Source: Ceratotherium simum simum (taxonomy: Eukaryota > Chordata > Mammalia > Perissodactyla > Rhinocerotidae). From it: a DNA stretch of 64,000 bases. The notes under the pieces were generated by a model. It did not search any database. It worked only from the letters and a program-made list of their open reading frames with translations, and was not told the DNA's origin. Below, one piece after another: positions 48,203 through 59,814 of the stretch. The translations under genes and the position numbers were made by a program. The stretch's first letter is position 1. Each line of letters opens with the position of its first letter. The stretch lies in NCBI RefSeq assembly GCF_000283155.1, contig NW_004454262.1:3844304-3908303 (forward strand). The letters run 5' to 3'.

Positions 48203-50039
48203 GTAATTTTTTTTCACCCCAAATACAAAGGGAAGTGCGGGTTCATTTTTAGCGTTATACCCGGATCAGGTTGCCCGTGAAAGGACGCTGCTGTCATCTG
48301 AGCAGAACTTCCTGACCTATAAAATAGGGTTGGAGGGACTACCCTGCAGACCTCACGTGTTTACCTTTCAGAGGCTCCACTCATTGCCTGCTTCTGTTCC
48401 TTTGGCTGGGCAAGGGGGAGTCGTTTTTTCCTCTTTTTTCCATCTCTCTTGGTATTTTAGTCGAGAGGAATGAAGGATTCGTCTTGGTGAAAGGTGAAGA
48501 AACTAAGCTGACACTGTGCATTAGCGGAAATGACGGCGATGAAGCTAATCTGCAACAACAGGGGTCCCCATGGTCAGAGGGAATTACGGCAAGGGCAGTT
48601 CATTATTTCCTGTGGTCCAGACATACTTGTTTACTTCCCAGTGGCCCAGTAATTCTGAGTAGCTTGATTCTTGCTTTGAAATAGATTGTTGCTCAGTCTC
48701 AGTTACCAATGCATATGATGGGATGAAATGTATGGCTAATAGGAAAAAACAGAGAATCTAAATTTCGTTATACGTGACTTTGGAATGAAGCCTGTTATAT
48801 ATGGTCCGGGGGAGGGGCATGCACACTCAGCCTCCCTTGAAAGCTTATGTCAGCCCCATTCCCAGCTTGTCTTTATTGTCAGAGTCCAGGGGTCCTGCCA
48901 GGAAGGGTATAGGGGTGGCTTCAAGGCATAAACAAGGAGAGCTTATTGTAAAGGTTTTCTTTTGGATGCTGTGTGTAAAAGAAATTGTAATTGATTGTCT
49001 AGCCCTTTACAGTAAGTAAGCTCTCCTTGTCTGTATCCTCTCGTTTTTTTTTTTTTTTCCTTTTTTAATGGCAAGAAATAAAATAGGGAGAAAAACCCCG
49101 GGAGTCCAAGTTTTGAAGTGGTAGCTGCTCTTGAGCATTTCTCTGAGCGAGCACTTGCATTAGGAAGCCATTGCTATAGTAACCTGAAGCTCTGGGTGCC
49201 CATGTTGCTAGGCAATGGGATGCTATAGACTTTAAGTGAACACTCAAACCTAAAATCAATAGGGCTGGCTTCTAGCCTTGTTGCAGGACATCAGTTTATT
49301 ATTATTTTATTTATTTTTTTGAAAATAAAAAAAAGCAGTGGCTCCTGAGGGAGTAAATACAGTGCTTTTTGATGAGGAATGTGGGGAGGATGGAGAATAT
49401 GATTGAAAGACATAAGGAAAGAAGCAGTAAAATGAAAAAGGGAAAGCCTAATAAACAATTGACCAAAAAAAGAAAGAAAAGAAGGAAAGCTTTGGTAATA
49501 AAGAGAGTATTGGAAAGGGGTAAAAACTAAGAAAGGCCACTCATAGAGCAAATTAGAAAATGGATTTTTTTCAGAGGAAGAAGTGAGGGTCTTAGAGATG
49601 GCTTAAAAATGTGTGTGCCATTGTATATAGCTATTCATCTTATATAGCACCAAAGTACACCTTAAATCCTTAAATACAGAATAAACTGATAACATTAAGA
49701 CAAAAGGCATAAAGAAGCATGCTTGGGGCCAAACACACCCCCCTTTTTCTTTTTTCATATCAAAAAGACAGTTTAACTGCAACGTTAAACAAAATTTGTT
49801 TTTATGTCACTCATAATATTATCCCCAAACATATTTTCAGTTACACCTTTTACATCCGTGTGTGTTTCCACACACTTGCGGTCATAGTTACAAGCTCTTC
49901 TGAATTCCCATATTTTTAGGAGCATTATTCCATTCTCTATCCATGTGGCTGTGTGTCTCCTGTCATTATTGCTGACAGTGGTTGTGTAGTCTTTCCTCTT
50001 GTTGATATACCCTAATTTATTAAGCTGTTCCTCTCATGT

Positions 50040-50160
50040 TGGTTTTTCTTTCATTCATTAATAAAGCACGTGTGTGTTAAGACTCATGCTAAGCTTTGAG
50101 GATCAAAGATTAACAAGACCAAATTCCTGCTCCTTGGAAGTTCACAAATGAGCAGGGCTG
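50040..50160 (-). mobile_element. L2 LINE 3' end, antisense
   Basis: CATTCATTAATAAAGCACG, a TGCTAAGCTTTGAGGATC motif and AAATTCCTGCTCCTTGGAAG are the antisense L2 terminus. Confidence 0.65.
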
Positions 50161-50849
50161 TTTGACCAGTGAACAAAGGTTGTGAAATAATGAGATGAGT
50201 CACATTGCTGGTGGTTTTCTTACGCATGTAAAGGAGTTATTTATATGGTCTAATGAGGTGGTTTTCTTTTAATATTACTTAGATCAAATACTTTTTTCTG
50301 TTTTGCTATTCTGATTTTGATATTTTTTGTCATTGTTATAGCAGTTAATTTTTTCAAAATTCAAACTTTAAATCTTTTCATTTTTTCTGTTGTTTCAAAA
50401 TTGAGATATGTCTCATTTCTCACAGAGCTGATAAATTATGCTGTATATTCACTGTGTTTTATTTTCTCTACTAGTTGATATTTTATTACTGATTTTATTT
50501 TTGGAATGTTTTAAATGTGTGAGATGCAAAACTAGTGTAGTTGCTTCTCAGTTAACCTAACAAAATTGATCAAAGAAATCTCCGAGGCTTACTGTTTTAC
50601 GTAGGGAACTTGGAGAGTTCCTGGACTTTTCCTGGGGATAGTTCCTGAGGATAGTTCTGGACTTTTTCATTGTGTTCCTTTCATCTGTGTTCTCTGCAGC
50701 AGTGTCACACTGCTTTAGGTCTTGTTGCTTTGGAAAATAGTCAAGTGTATGTTTTATGTCTGTGTGCTACATGTTCAAAAAGGTGAACTTTTAAAGTAAA
50801 GCCAACTTGATTTCAAATCTAAAGTTCACCGTTAAGTTCCACTTTTTCC

Positions 50850-51040
50850 ACAAATCCCAGTCTCAACCATTTATATATGTAACTTTGACCTTAGTAAACT
50901 TTTTGGACCTTAGTTCCTTCATCTGTAATATTAGGAACAATAATACTTACTAAGGTTTAACTTAAGAACTCAATGAGAATAATCTGTGTATAATCACCTA
51001 CTCCGTTAGTGGAACTGTCATAGGACCTCAGTAAATCATC
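50850..51040 (+). repeat. MIR SINE
   Basis: TGACCTTAGTAAACTTTTTG, TTCCTTCATCTGTAATATTA and ATAGGACCTCAGTAAATC are in MIR order. Diverged. Confidence 0.7.
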
Positions 51041-51059
51041 TTTTCCCCTTCTATCTTGA

Positions 51060-51265
51060 TCTAAAACTGTACTGTCCAAAACCATAGTCATTAACCATAT
51101 GTGGCTATCTAAATTTAAATGAATTAAAATTAAATAAAATTAAAAATTGAGTTTCTCAGTCACACTAGTCACATTTCAGGTGTTCAGTGGTCACCTGTGA
51201 TGCATGTCTATCATATTGGGCAGTGCGGTTAGAGAACATTTCCATCGTCTCAGCAAGTTCTGCTT
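51060..51265 (+). mobile_element. hAT-like nonautonomous DNA transposon
   Basis: ACTGTACTGTCCAAAACC at the left, ACCATATGTGGCTATCTAAA, CAGTCACACTAGTCACATTT and a right part with ATATTGGGCAGTGCGGTTAG then AGAACATTTCCATCGTC follow a common mammalian short DNA transposon. No clear target duplication is left. Confidence 0.68.
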
Positions 51266-51674
51266 TACATATAACTCTCAGTCTCTGACTTTTCAGCATT
51301 ACCAGTAAGTTTACTAGTAGTGGAAGTAATTTGGATAATGGAGCAGTTTGTAGTATTATTTTTACTTTTTTTCACATTTGTCAGGAAGAGATGTAACAAA
51401 AGTTCTCCCAGTACGTGGTAGCTGTCCCCTTGGAGCTGAGTGGGCTGTAGCAGTGGGCTACTGAAATGACACAGTAGTACTTGTCCTATTTATCTCATGC
51501 AAAAGGTCAGAAAATAAAACACTGTTATGAAGCTATCTGTGGCAGGTGGTGAGAAGGGCTTATATCTGCTGAAATTATAAAACCAAGGCATTTAATTATG
51601 GCTAACTAGAATTACTTTGCATAAATTATAGAAATGTAGTTAAAATGAGCCTTTCTCCTTTCTTTTCTCCCCAG

Positions 51675-51804
51675 GAAAGAGAATACTGTGCCAGGCCCAG
51701 ATTGGATATCATCCAGCCGCTTTCTGAGACTTGCGAAGAGATCTCTTCTGATGCTCTGACAGTGAGGGGCTTTCAGGAGAATGAATGTAGAGATTATCAT
51801 TTAG
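51675..51804 (+). CDS. VPS41: VPS41 coding exon (about residues 295-337)
   Basis: This 130-nt exon encodes 43 residues starting EREYCARPRLDIIQPLS and ending QENECRDYHL, plus the first base of a Glu codon. Phase 0 in, phase 1 out. Acceptor CTCCCCAG, donor GTGAGA. It closes the propeller part. I see no change from the human protein as I recall it. Confidence 0.97.
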
Positions 51805-51894
51805 GTGAGAGAGATCAAGGATCTGGCTCATATTATGTCTTATATTTATTTGTTTCCCCTTCCACTCGAGTAGCACAGCCAGGAATTTAAATTG

Positions 51895-52010
51895 AGGCAC
51901 TGAAAGGATCTTAGGGAATATCTGGGCAGGCTTCTTAATGTTGAAAATGAGGGCATCGAGGCCCAGAGATATGGCAGAACTTGCTTGAGCTCCCACAGCA
52001 GAAGGGAGGG
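51895..52010 (-). repeat. MIR-like SINE remnant, antisense
   Basis: GAAAATGAGGGCATCGAGGC, CCAGAGATATGGCAGAAC and GCTTGAGCTCCCACAGC recall reversed MIR/MIR3. Confidence 0.55.
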
Positions 52011-52079
52011 GTCGAGATGGGGCCAGGACCCAGGTGAGTAGGGCCTGTAGTCTTTGTTCTTGTCTTTGGTCTCTTGTCC

Positions 52080-52285
52080 TTACTGTTTAATGTGACACCT
52101 AACTTAATTGACGTCCAGGAGCGTGGTTCTGAGGTTGCCGTATCACTCCCAGCTTTGTGTCCTAGAAGGTGTGCTCTGAGATGGCAGAGAAGTTGTCTGG
52201 CTGTTTGTGACCGAATGCTCAGAGCCTGGAAGAGTACCTGGCACATACTAGGCACTTGCTGAATATTTATTGAGTGGATGAACGA
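52080..52285 (+). mobile_element. L2 LINE 3' end, sense
   Basis: Ends with GAGTACCTGGCACATACTAG, a GCACTTGCTGAATATTTATT motif and GAGTGGATGAACGAATA, the L2 3' terminus. Confidence 0.72.
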
Positions 52286-53012
52286 ATATACTTAGTCACT
52301 GCTTAGAAGTAGAGAACCATTCCTATTTAGTCTACGGGGGGCATCTGTGTTTGGGTGTCATCATATCCTTGAAAAAATACATTGATGAAAATAGAACAGC
52401 TTGAGCTGTTTAGGAATTCTTTCCTGCTTTAAAAACAATTGACATTTTTTGAGAATATTTTTAGTTATCATTTTGGCTAAAAGAAATGAGAGAAAATATT
52501 CTATAGTTGTTTGAGCTTTCTTGTATGAAGCCCCAAATCAGCTGAGAAATGTGAGAGTATATTCTGGACTTGGCAAATGCACGTGTGATTCACAACTGAA
52601 AGCACCCAATCTAGGTATTTTGCTCAGAGCAAACTCTGCTGCACACTTAGAAACCCTTCAGAACAGGATTTATAATTGAATTCTGCAGGAAAGCCTCACA
52701 ATTGGCATTGTGCACAACATGCTGAAATGATAGATTATGTCCCCAGGGCTTGGGGCATCTGTCATTTATGCTTTAGATGGCCTTGACCTTGATCAGGAAG
52801 AAACATTTATCGCCGACTCGGGGTTGTAATTGTTCTGTAAGAATAGAACAGTGCTGTTAAGTGGCCATAAATAAAGTGTATATACAGTAGGTGAATTCTA
52901 ATATGCAACAGACTTGGAGAATTTTGAACGCTATCTTGCAGCTGAGGTCAGAATGTTAATGTATTAAACACAGAATTTTAAACCTATCTTATTTCTTTTT
53001 AAGTTTTTGTAT

Positions 53013-53074
53013 TTCCTCCCTCCTTCCCTCCCTCTCTCCCTTCCTTTCTCCTTCCCTTCCTTCTTTTTTCTTCC
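53013..53074. repeat. Polypyrimidine (CCTT/CCCT)n tract
   Basis: About 60 bases of C and T almost without purines, built from CCCTCC, TTCCCTCC and CTTCCTT units. It lies about 210 bases before the VPS41 exon at 53283. It may be length-polymorphic and could bind pyrimidine-tract proteins. Confidence 0.92.
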
Positions 53075-53282
53075 AAATAATTTTACACTTAAATATTTTT
53101 TAAAGCACTGAAATATGTTCTATCATTCTCTGCGCTGTGTCCCACCCCTATCTTCAAACAGAGCCAAACACAATTGCTCCAAAGGTGGACGAGTTTTCTC
53201 TTTGTTCTGAGTCCCCTGAAAACACTGCCAAGCTTTCTACTGTTGAGTCACCGGAGTTGTTCCTCTCTTCTCTCACTTACAG

Positions 53283-53398
53283 AATACTCTGAGGGGGAAT
53301 CACTCTTTTACATCGTGAGTCCAAGAGATGTTGTAGTAGCCAAGGAACGAGACCAAGATGACCACATTGACTGGCTCCTTGAAAAGAAGAAATATGAA
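53283..53398 (+). CDS. VPS41: VPS41 coding exon (about residues 338-376)
   Basis: This 116-nt exon completes a Glu codon and encodes YSEGESLFYIVSPRDVVVA then KERDQDDHIDWLLEKKKYE. Phase 1 in, phase 0 out. Acceptor CTTACAG, donor GTAGTT (moderate). It links the propeller to the first helices of the solenoid (WLLEKKKYE). Confidence 0.97.
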
Positions 53399-54676
53399 GT
53401 AGTTTTGTTTTCACTTTCTTGAAAGTATTGACTTGTCTGTAACATAGAGAGGATAAAAGGTTTTTGTAATAAATCTTTCATGTCTGAGTTAGAATGCCCT
53501 AAGCTAAAAATATGTAAGTGACTAATAACTTTCCAATGTTCTTTTCAGAAATTAGGGGAAAAAAGATTACTGTTCAGTGGAGGAGAGGAGTTGATGATAG
53601 AGGGAGGGAGTGGGTTAGATCCAGCTTATTGAAATGTTTATTTTGTGGTTTTTCAAGGAAAATAAAATAGAGCTAGTGTTTCACAATTGCCCATTTGGAT
53701 ATTTTAGTGAAATCATTTATTTTGTGCTTATTTCATATGTAAAAAGAAAGCTATCAAATTAATACTCACTTGGGATAATTTGAACTACCTGTTGAGAGAA
53801 AATGATGTTGTCCACTTCATTGAGTCTTGATTAAGACAAATTTGAGTAGATAATGTACCATCATGACTTTTTTTAAAAGGGGAAACATTTATTACCTTTA
53901 ATAGCTGCAAAGGAATTATTGTGTTGGTTTAGTTAGAGAAACTCTCTGGATGGCCTTATATATTAACCAGCTAAAAACAAACAAACAAAAAATAGTTACT
54001 TATTTGTTGCTTTAAGTTTGTAACCACCTAAAAGAATTTGGAAAAAAATGTTTTTAATTTATAAACATTTAGAGTCCAGGTATTGATACCAAGTTGATAC
54101 CCCAGTTATTACCATATTGCTTTAGATCCAGAAGTTTCTTAAATAACTTTATGTTTGAGACATTTGTGTTAAAGTAATAATTGTAAACATTCCAAAATAA
54201 AAATAAAATCAGGGATTTTTAAAATCTTAATGTAGATATACCTAACTGTATGCATATAGTTTACTTTTTATGTTGCATAAAGGAAAAGTGCCCCTTTGTC
54301 AATATGTGTCATACAGATTTAAAATGATGGATGAATTTTTTTGTTTGAATGTACCAGATTTGGTTGTATTTTGAATTGTGTCTGCAATGTGATTCCAATA
54401 TCCTAATGTGGAAATGAATTCAAATGGAAATAAGAGAAGTCTTCATTTCGGTTGACTGCTTTTGTTTGAGTTTGAATTCAGTGAAGTTCATTCAACCATA
54501 ACATTAAAAATTCCGGTGCTTGAAGCAAAAGCCATGGGAAAATGGGGCTTTATGTAGTGCAGAACTTTAAAGCATAATAAAGATGGTGTTTATAACCTCA
54601 ACATCTCTCTTTCCCACTCTCTCCCATTTTCCCTCCCTCCTTTTCTACTCCTTTTATCATGCTTATGTAAATATAG
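53399..54676 (+). other. VPS41: VPS41 intron (1.3 kb)
   Basis: AT-rich sequence in which I recognise no repeat or gene. A pyrimidine-rich stretch lies at 54606-54657 before the acceptor. Confidence 0.85.
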
Positions 54677-54733
54677 GAAGCTTTGATGGCAGCAGAAATT
54701 AGCCAAAGGAACATTAAAAGACATAAGATTCTG
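54677..54733 (+). CDS. VPS41: VPS41 coding exon (about residues 377-395)
   Basis: A 57-nt micro-sized exon encoding EALMAAEISQ then RNIKRHKIL. Phase 0 at both ends. Acceptor AATATAG, preceded by a weak local pyrimidine tract; donor GTAAGT is strong. The sequence suits an alpha-helix of the TPR-like solenoid. Arg387 replaces the human Lys as I recall it. Confidence 0.95.
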
Positions 54734-55700
54734 GTAAGTGCATAATTCTATTGTTTGAAACATAACTTTACCTTTCAGTAAGTTATAATGGGACTGAAAG
54801 TAATTTGAAAAGAACAGGTTCTTTTTACTTTTTGAAAATTTATTTCAAACTAATTCTCCAACCTGTAAGGTCAAACTATTTCATTTTATTGAATCAGTTT
54901 CTACTTGTAAACAAGAGACTTGAACACCTGCTAGGAGGTAGTTTTAGGTAATTTGGAAACTGGATTTGTGAAATACACTTTAAATACAAAACTTTCCAGT
55001 TATGTGTGGGGCAGTTTCTTTAAATCGTAGGTAAAAATCACATTATCACAAAATTTATCAAAAGAGTGGTTTCATAAAACTAGATTGCTTTGGTGTCTCC
55101 ACAATAACAGATTCAATTGATTTTGTTATGGAGACTAATCTAGGACATCAAATACATTTTTATTACATTTCAGACTCTGGGAAAAATACAGTGACTGAAA
55201 GCCCATTTCTTTGCTAACTGTGACAGTGAATGTGCAGATGGAAAGCAGAAAAGAAATCTTATCCTCTGAATGTGAAGGGTCCTTAGAGATCCTCTAACCC
55301 AGGACCCTTATTTACAGATGAAAATTGGAAACTTAGTCTTCTATGGCTATTTGAGTTTCAACACAAATTCCTTCTGCCTACACTTTCCCTACCTTAAACT
55401 TTTCTGTAAAACTCCACATAAAAGCCTAATTCCCAAAGAGTGTACCAGCAGAATAATCCAGGAACTAAAAGGAGGAGAGAGAACCATTCATTTTTTTTTC
55501 CATTCAAAATTGTGGGGAACAAGCAAAGATTATCTAGAAATGGAGCAGAGGGCATTCCAGCCAATTGAATAGCATATGTGACAGTGTAGAGAAGTGAAAC
55601 CGCTTGGCCTGCTTGGTGATATGGGGCAGTTGAAGAGTTTATACATATGTAACAAGAGCCAGATCCTGAAGGGCCATGTGTCATTAGGAACTTGTCTCTA

Positions 55701-55923
55701 TCTTGGAACCTTTATTTATTTTTTTTTTCCCCCCAAAGCCCCAGTAGATAGTTGTATGTCCTAGTTGCACATTCTTCCAGTTGCTGTATGTGGGATGCGG
55801 CCTCAGCATGGCCGGAGAAGCGGTGCGTCGGTGCGCGCCCGGGATCCGAACCCAGGCTGCCAGTAGTGGAGCGCGCGCACTTAACCACTAAGCCACGGGG
55901 CCGGCCCTGTCCTGGAACCTTTA
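55701..55923 (-). mobile_element. ERE-type SINE with 14-bp target-site duplication, antisense
   Basis: Body 55714-55909: TTTATTTATTTTT tail in reverse, body with GGCCGGAGAAGCGGTGCG, ending GGGGCCGGCCC. The flanks TCTTGGAACCTTTA (55701-55714) and TCCTGGAACCTTTA (55910-55923) differ at one base. Confidence 0.92.
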
Positions 55924-56098
55924 GAAGACAGTTTAATCTTTCAGTGCCACATCAGATTTACTTGTTAGAAAAATTCTCTAACGGAGATGAGGTCCATAGG
56001 GAGGCCAACTAAGTTGGGAATCAATTAGGTATGATTCCCTTCGTGGTATGGAGGTGGAAGTGATGAGACCTGCAGAGTTGGTAGGAATGGAGAGATGA

Positions 56099-56341
56099 AG
56101 ATAGATGGAAGAGGGCCGGCCCCGTGGCTTAGCGGTTAAGTGCACGCTCTCCACTGCTGGCGGCCCGGGTTCGGACCCCGGGCGCGCACCGACGCACCGC
56201 TTCTCCGGCCATGCTGAGGCCGCGTCCCACATACAGCAACTAGAAGGATGTGCAGCTATGACATACAACTATCTACTGGGGCTTTGGGGGAAAAAATAAA
56301 TAAATAAAATTATTAAAAAAAAAAAAAAGATAAATGGAAGA
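56099..56341 (+). mobile_element. ERE-type SINE with 14-bp target-site duplication, sense
   Basis: Body 56113-56327: GGGCCGGCCCCGTGGCTTAG head, full body, CTACTGGGGCTTTGGGGGA segment, AAATAAATAAATAAAAT tail. The flanks AGATAGATGGAAGA (56099-56112) and AGATAAATGGAAGA (56328-56341) differ at one base. Opposite orientation to the previous SINE, about 200 bases apart. Confidence 0.94.
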
Positions 56342-57739
56342 TATGGTCAACTGGACTCTTTGGGATATGGTGACTGGCTCTGTGTACAGAGGAGAGTGAG
56401 AATGAGAAATCTAGGCTGACTCCCAGTCTTGAGACTTGGGCCTCTGGTGGATGGTGTTGCCATTCACTGAGAGAGAGAGACTGTGCAACGAGGAGCAGGA
56501 TTGGGGGACAATGAATTCTGGTTTTGACACATTGAGTTTTGGCCACCTATAGGACATCCTAGTAGACCTCAAGAAAGAGATCTAGACTCAGAAATAGATT
56601 CAGGAGAGTCATCAGCAAACAAGTGTCAGTGGAAGGCATGAGTATGGACCAGTCCGTGCAGGGCAAGTGTCTAGTATCAAAGAACAGAGGACTGTGAATG
56701 GAACCATTGGGAACGCTAACATTCAAGGAATAATGTATACAAAACAGATTTGGAACAGCTGGAGGAAGGTTGTGTCATGGGAGGTGGGAGAGGAGAGCAT
56801 TTCAAGGTAAAGCGAGTTAAATGCTGAAGTAGTTGAGGTAAGCAGGTCAAAAGTAAGACAAGCTCAGCGAGTCAGTTGTACGTTGGGTCTGGTAATATGA
56901 ACGTGACTAGCATGGCTTATGTATTCTCAACATGCTCTAGGGGGTGAAAAGTGAATAGGAGATTACGAATGTAGACTACTAGGCTAGCTGTGAAGTGGAA
57001 AAGAGTGAAGACTGTGGCTGGGGGCTGTGACATCATGGGAAGGTTGTTGGTGATGGAGGTATTTTGTATAAGAGACACACTTAGAATGCTTATGCTAAGG
57101 GAAAAGCTACAATCGGGTTGAAGTTAGAGGAGTGCAGAGAAAGGATGAGTGGCAGAATAAGCTCCACTATGGGGAGGTGGCATGGACATGAGGAGAAAGG
57201 TTGGAGAAATTGGCTCTGCAAAGGAGACATTCTCTTCTCTGAACCTGGACAGAAAGACCTTCCATAGATATGTGATATATGGTCTGTTTCAGAGAAGTAA
57301 GGTTAGGCACCCTTTCTTTACTCTGTAGTTCCTACAGATTTGAAGTGTGATTTCCTAGATAGTAGTCATTAAAGTGAAAACTTAATGAACAAAGAACTAC
57401 ATGTATTTTCTTTCACTCTTGAAATGAGCGTGTCCTGTACATTAATTATGCACAGAATTTCTTCTCATAGCACAATTAATTTCATACCAAGCAGGCAGAG
57501 AGAGAAATGGGCCCCTGCCATTTCTGCCATGCAGGAAGAAATTTCACAAAAACTTTTTTGTGCAGAAAGTAGAAGTTAAAATTCAAGTTTGTTATATGTA
57601 CTGCGTTTAAGCTTCTTGTGAAAATGCTTTTAGATGGAATTAGTATTTCATAAGAAGAGTCATGGGGAGATCAAGCAAGAGCTCCCACGTCTCTGGTGAC
57701 ACTGGCCACCCCAGGCCCCCTCAGATCCGAGGTGGAGTA

Positions 57740-57830
57740 AGTGAATGAATGTGAATGCTCTGAAGCCAGTCACCTCCCTGCTTTGAGCCCCAGTTTTCTC
57801 ATCTGTAAACTCATGGGTTTGAATAACATG
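57740..57830 (+). repeat. MIR SINE core
   Basis: CACCTCCCTGCTTTGAGCCC followed by CAGTTTTCTCATCTGTAAAC is the MIR core. Confidence 0.72.
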
Positions 57831-58346
57831 TTTTTGAGTTCATTTTTACTTTAACGTTAACTTTAATATTTCCCTTTAATATATTATTCTGTCATTTCAT
57901 TCTTCTTACATTTCTTCAGACTTGAGATAGAGGAGACAGGTCGCTCACATTTTACAGATGAAAGCACAAGCAACAGTTTTGTATCCAGTGACAACAGGAG
58001 ATTGTTGGATCCTGTCTCTAATTATTGGAGATTTCTTTTGTAGAAAATTTGGGGGCAAGTTAGGAGCCTTTAAAATAACAACATTACTTATTTTTTAAAG
58101 ATAGTGAATTCTAAAATTTGTGAAAATACAAGTACATTTAAATGTGCTTAAGAAGGAAATGAGAATAATTAGATAAATATGCTTGAGAAAGAAATGAGCA
58201 TGATTACATAAAGCAAACTAAAATGTGTAAACAGGTTCCAGTCTGGTGCTCATAGGGCCCTAATGTCATGGCCTGCTCAGAAACTGAGACTCAGCTTTTC
58301 AGTTGTTCCAGTTAATTATGAAATTCCTTCATTTAATTTTCCCTAG

Positions 58347-58408
58347 GATATTGGCTTGGCATATATAAACCACCTGGTGGCGAAAGGAGAATATGACATA
58401 GCAGCACG
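58347..58408 (+). CDS. VPS41: VPS41 coding exon (about residues 396-416)
   Basis: This 62-nt exon encodes DIGLAYINHLVAKGEYDIAA plus two bases of an Arg codon. Phase 0 in, phase 2 out. Acceptor TTCCCTAG, donor GTAATA. It is the most changed exon here: AKGE where I recall ERGD (407-410) in human. The changes keep helix and turn character and lie in the start of the solenoid. Confidence 0.96.
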
Positions 58409-59814
58409 GTAATAATGACATTTTCACAATTATTTGTTAATATAAATAGAATTGAGCAATGTTAATAAAAAAAATGCAGTTGACATTGTTTTACATCTTT
58501 CTAACGGGTAATTTTTGAATATTAATAGTTTTAACCACAGAATACATTGATAGTTATTATTTTCCCACCTACTTCTCACTTTCACCAAAGGAGAAATGTT
58601 TTTTCATTTTTTGATGAGAAAGATGTTGAGAACCATGAAGAATCTGAGATTTTACCTGATTTAGAAGCTAACAAGTTAGCCTGGCACATTTCCTGGGTGC
58701 TAGCAGAACACGTGAGGCTCCTGGGTCAGAGACACAGGACTCTCTATCTTAGCAGTCGTGGTAGCAAGAGTACCAGCACTTGCGCCAGATCCCATAGTGC
58801 AACACAGTGAGGGCCAGGGGACCCCAAGCTTAGGGTATCTGAATCTTTTTTAACGTACAGTAAGCCCTCCTGCCCTTGGCAACAGAGGAAGACGTTATTT
58901 TTATTATACTGGACAGTAAACACATCTGCCCTTTGCTGTGGAGGGAGACACTATCTGTGTCCCCTGATTCCAGGGCTGTTCACTCTACAAGCATCCTTGA
59001 GAAGATAGTCCAGAATAAAGGCAGGCAGTGCCTCTGCTCACAATTCAAGGAGAATTGTCTCCCAACAAGAGGGTGGCAGTTAAATGGCAGTGATCAGACA
59101 GACCCCACACTCCTGGTTTGCAGGGTTAATGGTGGGCAGAAAACAAAAATGTTATATAGTGGTCATGGGGGTCTATGTGAGTCGCTCCCCCTGGAGCTGT
59201 GCAGTGCCTGTCTGCAGGACTACATCTACATGGCAGCCCGGGAAAATAGGCTTCACACCTGCTTTTCCTCACCTGAAATTTAGGGAAACGTGTTTCTTTG
59301 ATGTGTAAATTAAGTAAGGTTTCATTCATATATAAACACTACTCCAGGTTATATACTATGGTAAGATTCTAATTTTCTGAAGTCTGATTGTAGTCCATTA
59401 CTTAAAGCCATTCTAGAAGTGATTTAAATTGGCACTTCTGGGTATGTTGAGATTTCTTCAAGGCAAGGAAGGTCCCCAAGCCAGCAGTGCTCATCTGGAT
59501 AAGTAGGAAGCTCAGAGTAGGAAAATGGTCGGGAGAACCCCTAATCGTAGTCTTCTGAAAGGGATTCATCTTTATTTCTAAGTATTTTGTATTAATTTTC
59601 ATGATTTCCATTAACCTTGTATATGCAATCAAGTGAGTAACAGTAATACCTTTATGCTCATTGGCACTGGAGATGGAAATTTGTGAAAACTCTGGGATGA
59701 GAGATTTATTTATCTAAGCCCCTAGGGGAAATGTCTACTTATTCTGTCTCTGTTTCTTTTTTTATTTATACTTTATTTATTTATACTATCTCCCTGGGAT
59801 GTTTTTACTGCCAG
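58409..59814 (+). other. VPS41: VPS41 intron (1.4 kb)
   Basis: Dominated by an unassigned, GC-richer stretch with long open frames (58547-59290). I recognise no repeat in 59300-59800. Confidence 0.8.
58547..59290 (+). other. Unassigned open stretch, possibly an old LTR or retroposon
   Basis: Two sense-strand frames are open here: 58547-58810 (87 codons) and 58876-59283 (135 codons). Neither predicted peptide shows a motif I know. Text such as GCACATTTCCTGGGTGCTAG, GGTCAGAGACACAGGAC and AGCAAGAGTACCAGCAC recalls mammalian ERV-class LTRs, but I cannot name one. It lacks the splice phase and flanks to be a VPS41 exon with confidence. Confidence 0.35.

Larger units (their letters stand above)
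48203..51674 (+). other. VPS41: VPS41 intron (3.5 kb)
   Basis: Contains an antisense L2 3' end (about 50040-50160), a MIR (50850-51040) and a hAT-like element (51060-51265). I recognise nothing in 48203-50035, 50165-50845 or 51270-51660. A T-run lies at 49046-49060. Confidence 0.85.
51805..53282 (+). other. VPS41: VPS41 intron (1.5 kb)
   Basis: Contains a MIR-like antisense stretch (51895-52010), a sense L2 3' end (52080-52285) and a long pyrimidine tract (53013-53074). I recognise nothing in 52290-52990. Confidence 0.86.
55540..57250 (-). mobile_element. L2 (CR1-like) LINE, antisense, interrupted by two SINEs
   Basis: Pieces around the SINEs read as antisense L2: AACAAGAGCCAGATCCTGAA before the first, then GAGGATTGGGGGACAATG-like text, AGTCATCAGCAAACAAGTG and GAACAGAGGACTGTGAATGG after the second. 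It is degenerate. The SINEs occupy 55714-55909 and 56113-56327. Confidence 0.65.
54734..58346 (+). other. VPS41: VPS41 intron (3.6 kb)
   Basis: Contains a MIR3-like scrap (about 55265-55325), an antisense L2 (55540-57250) carrying two opposite-strand EREs, and a MIR (57740-57830). I see nothing else in 54734-55260 or 57260-57735, or from 57835 to the acceptor. Confidence 0.86.
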
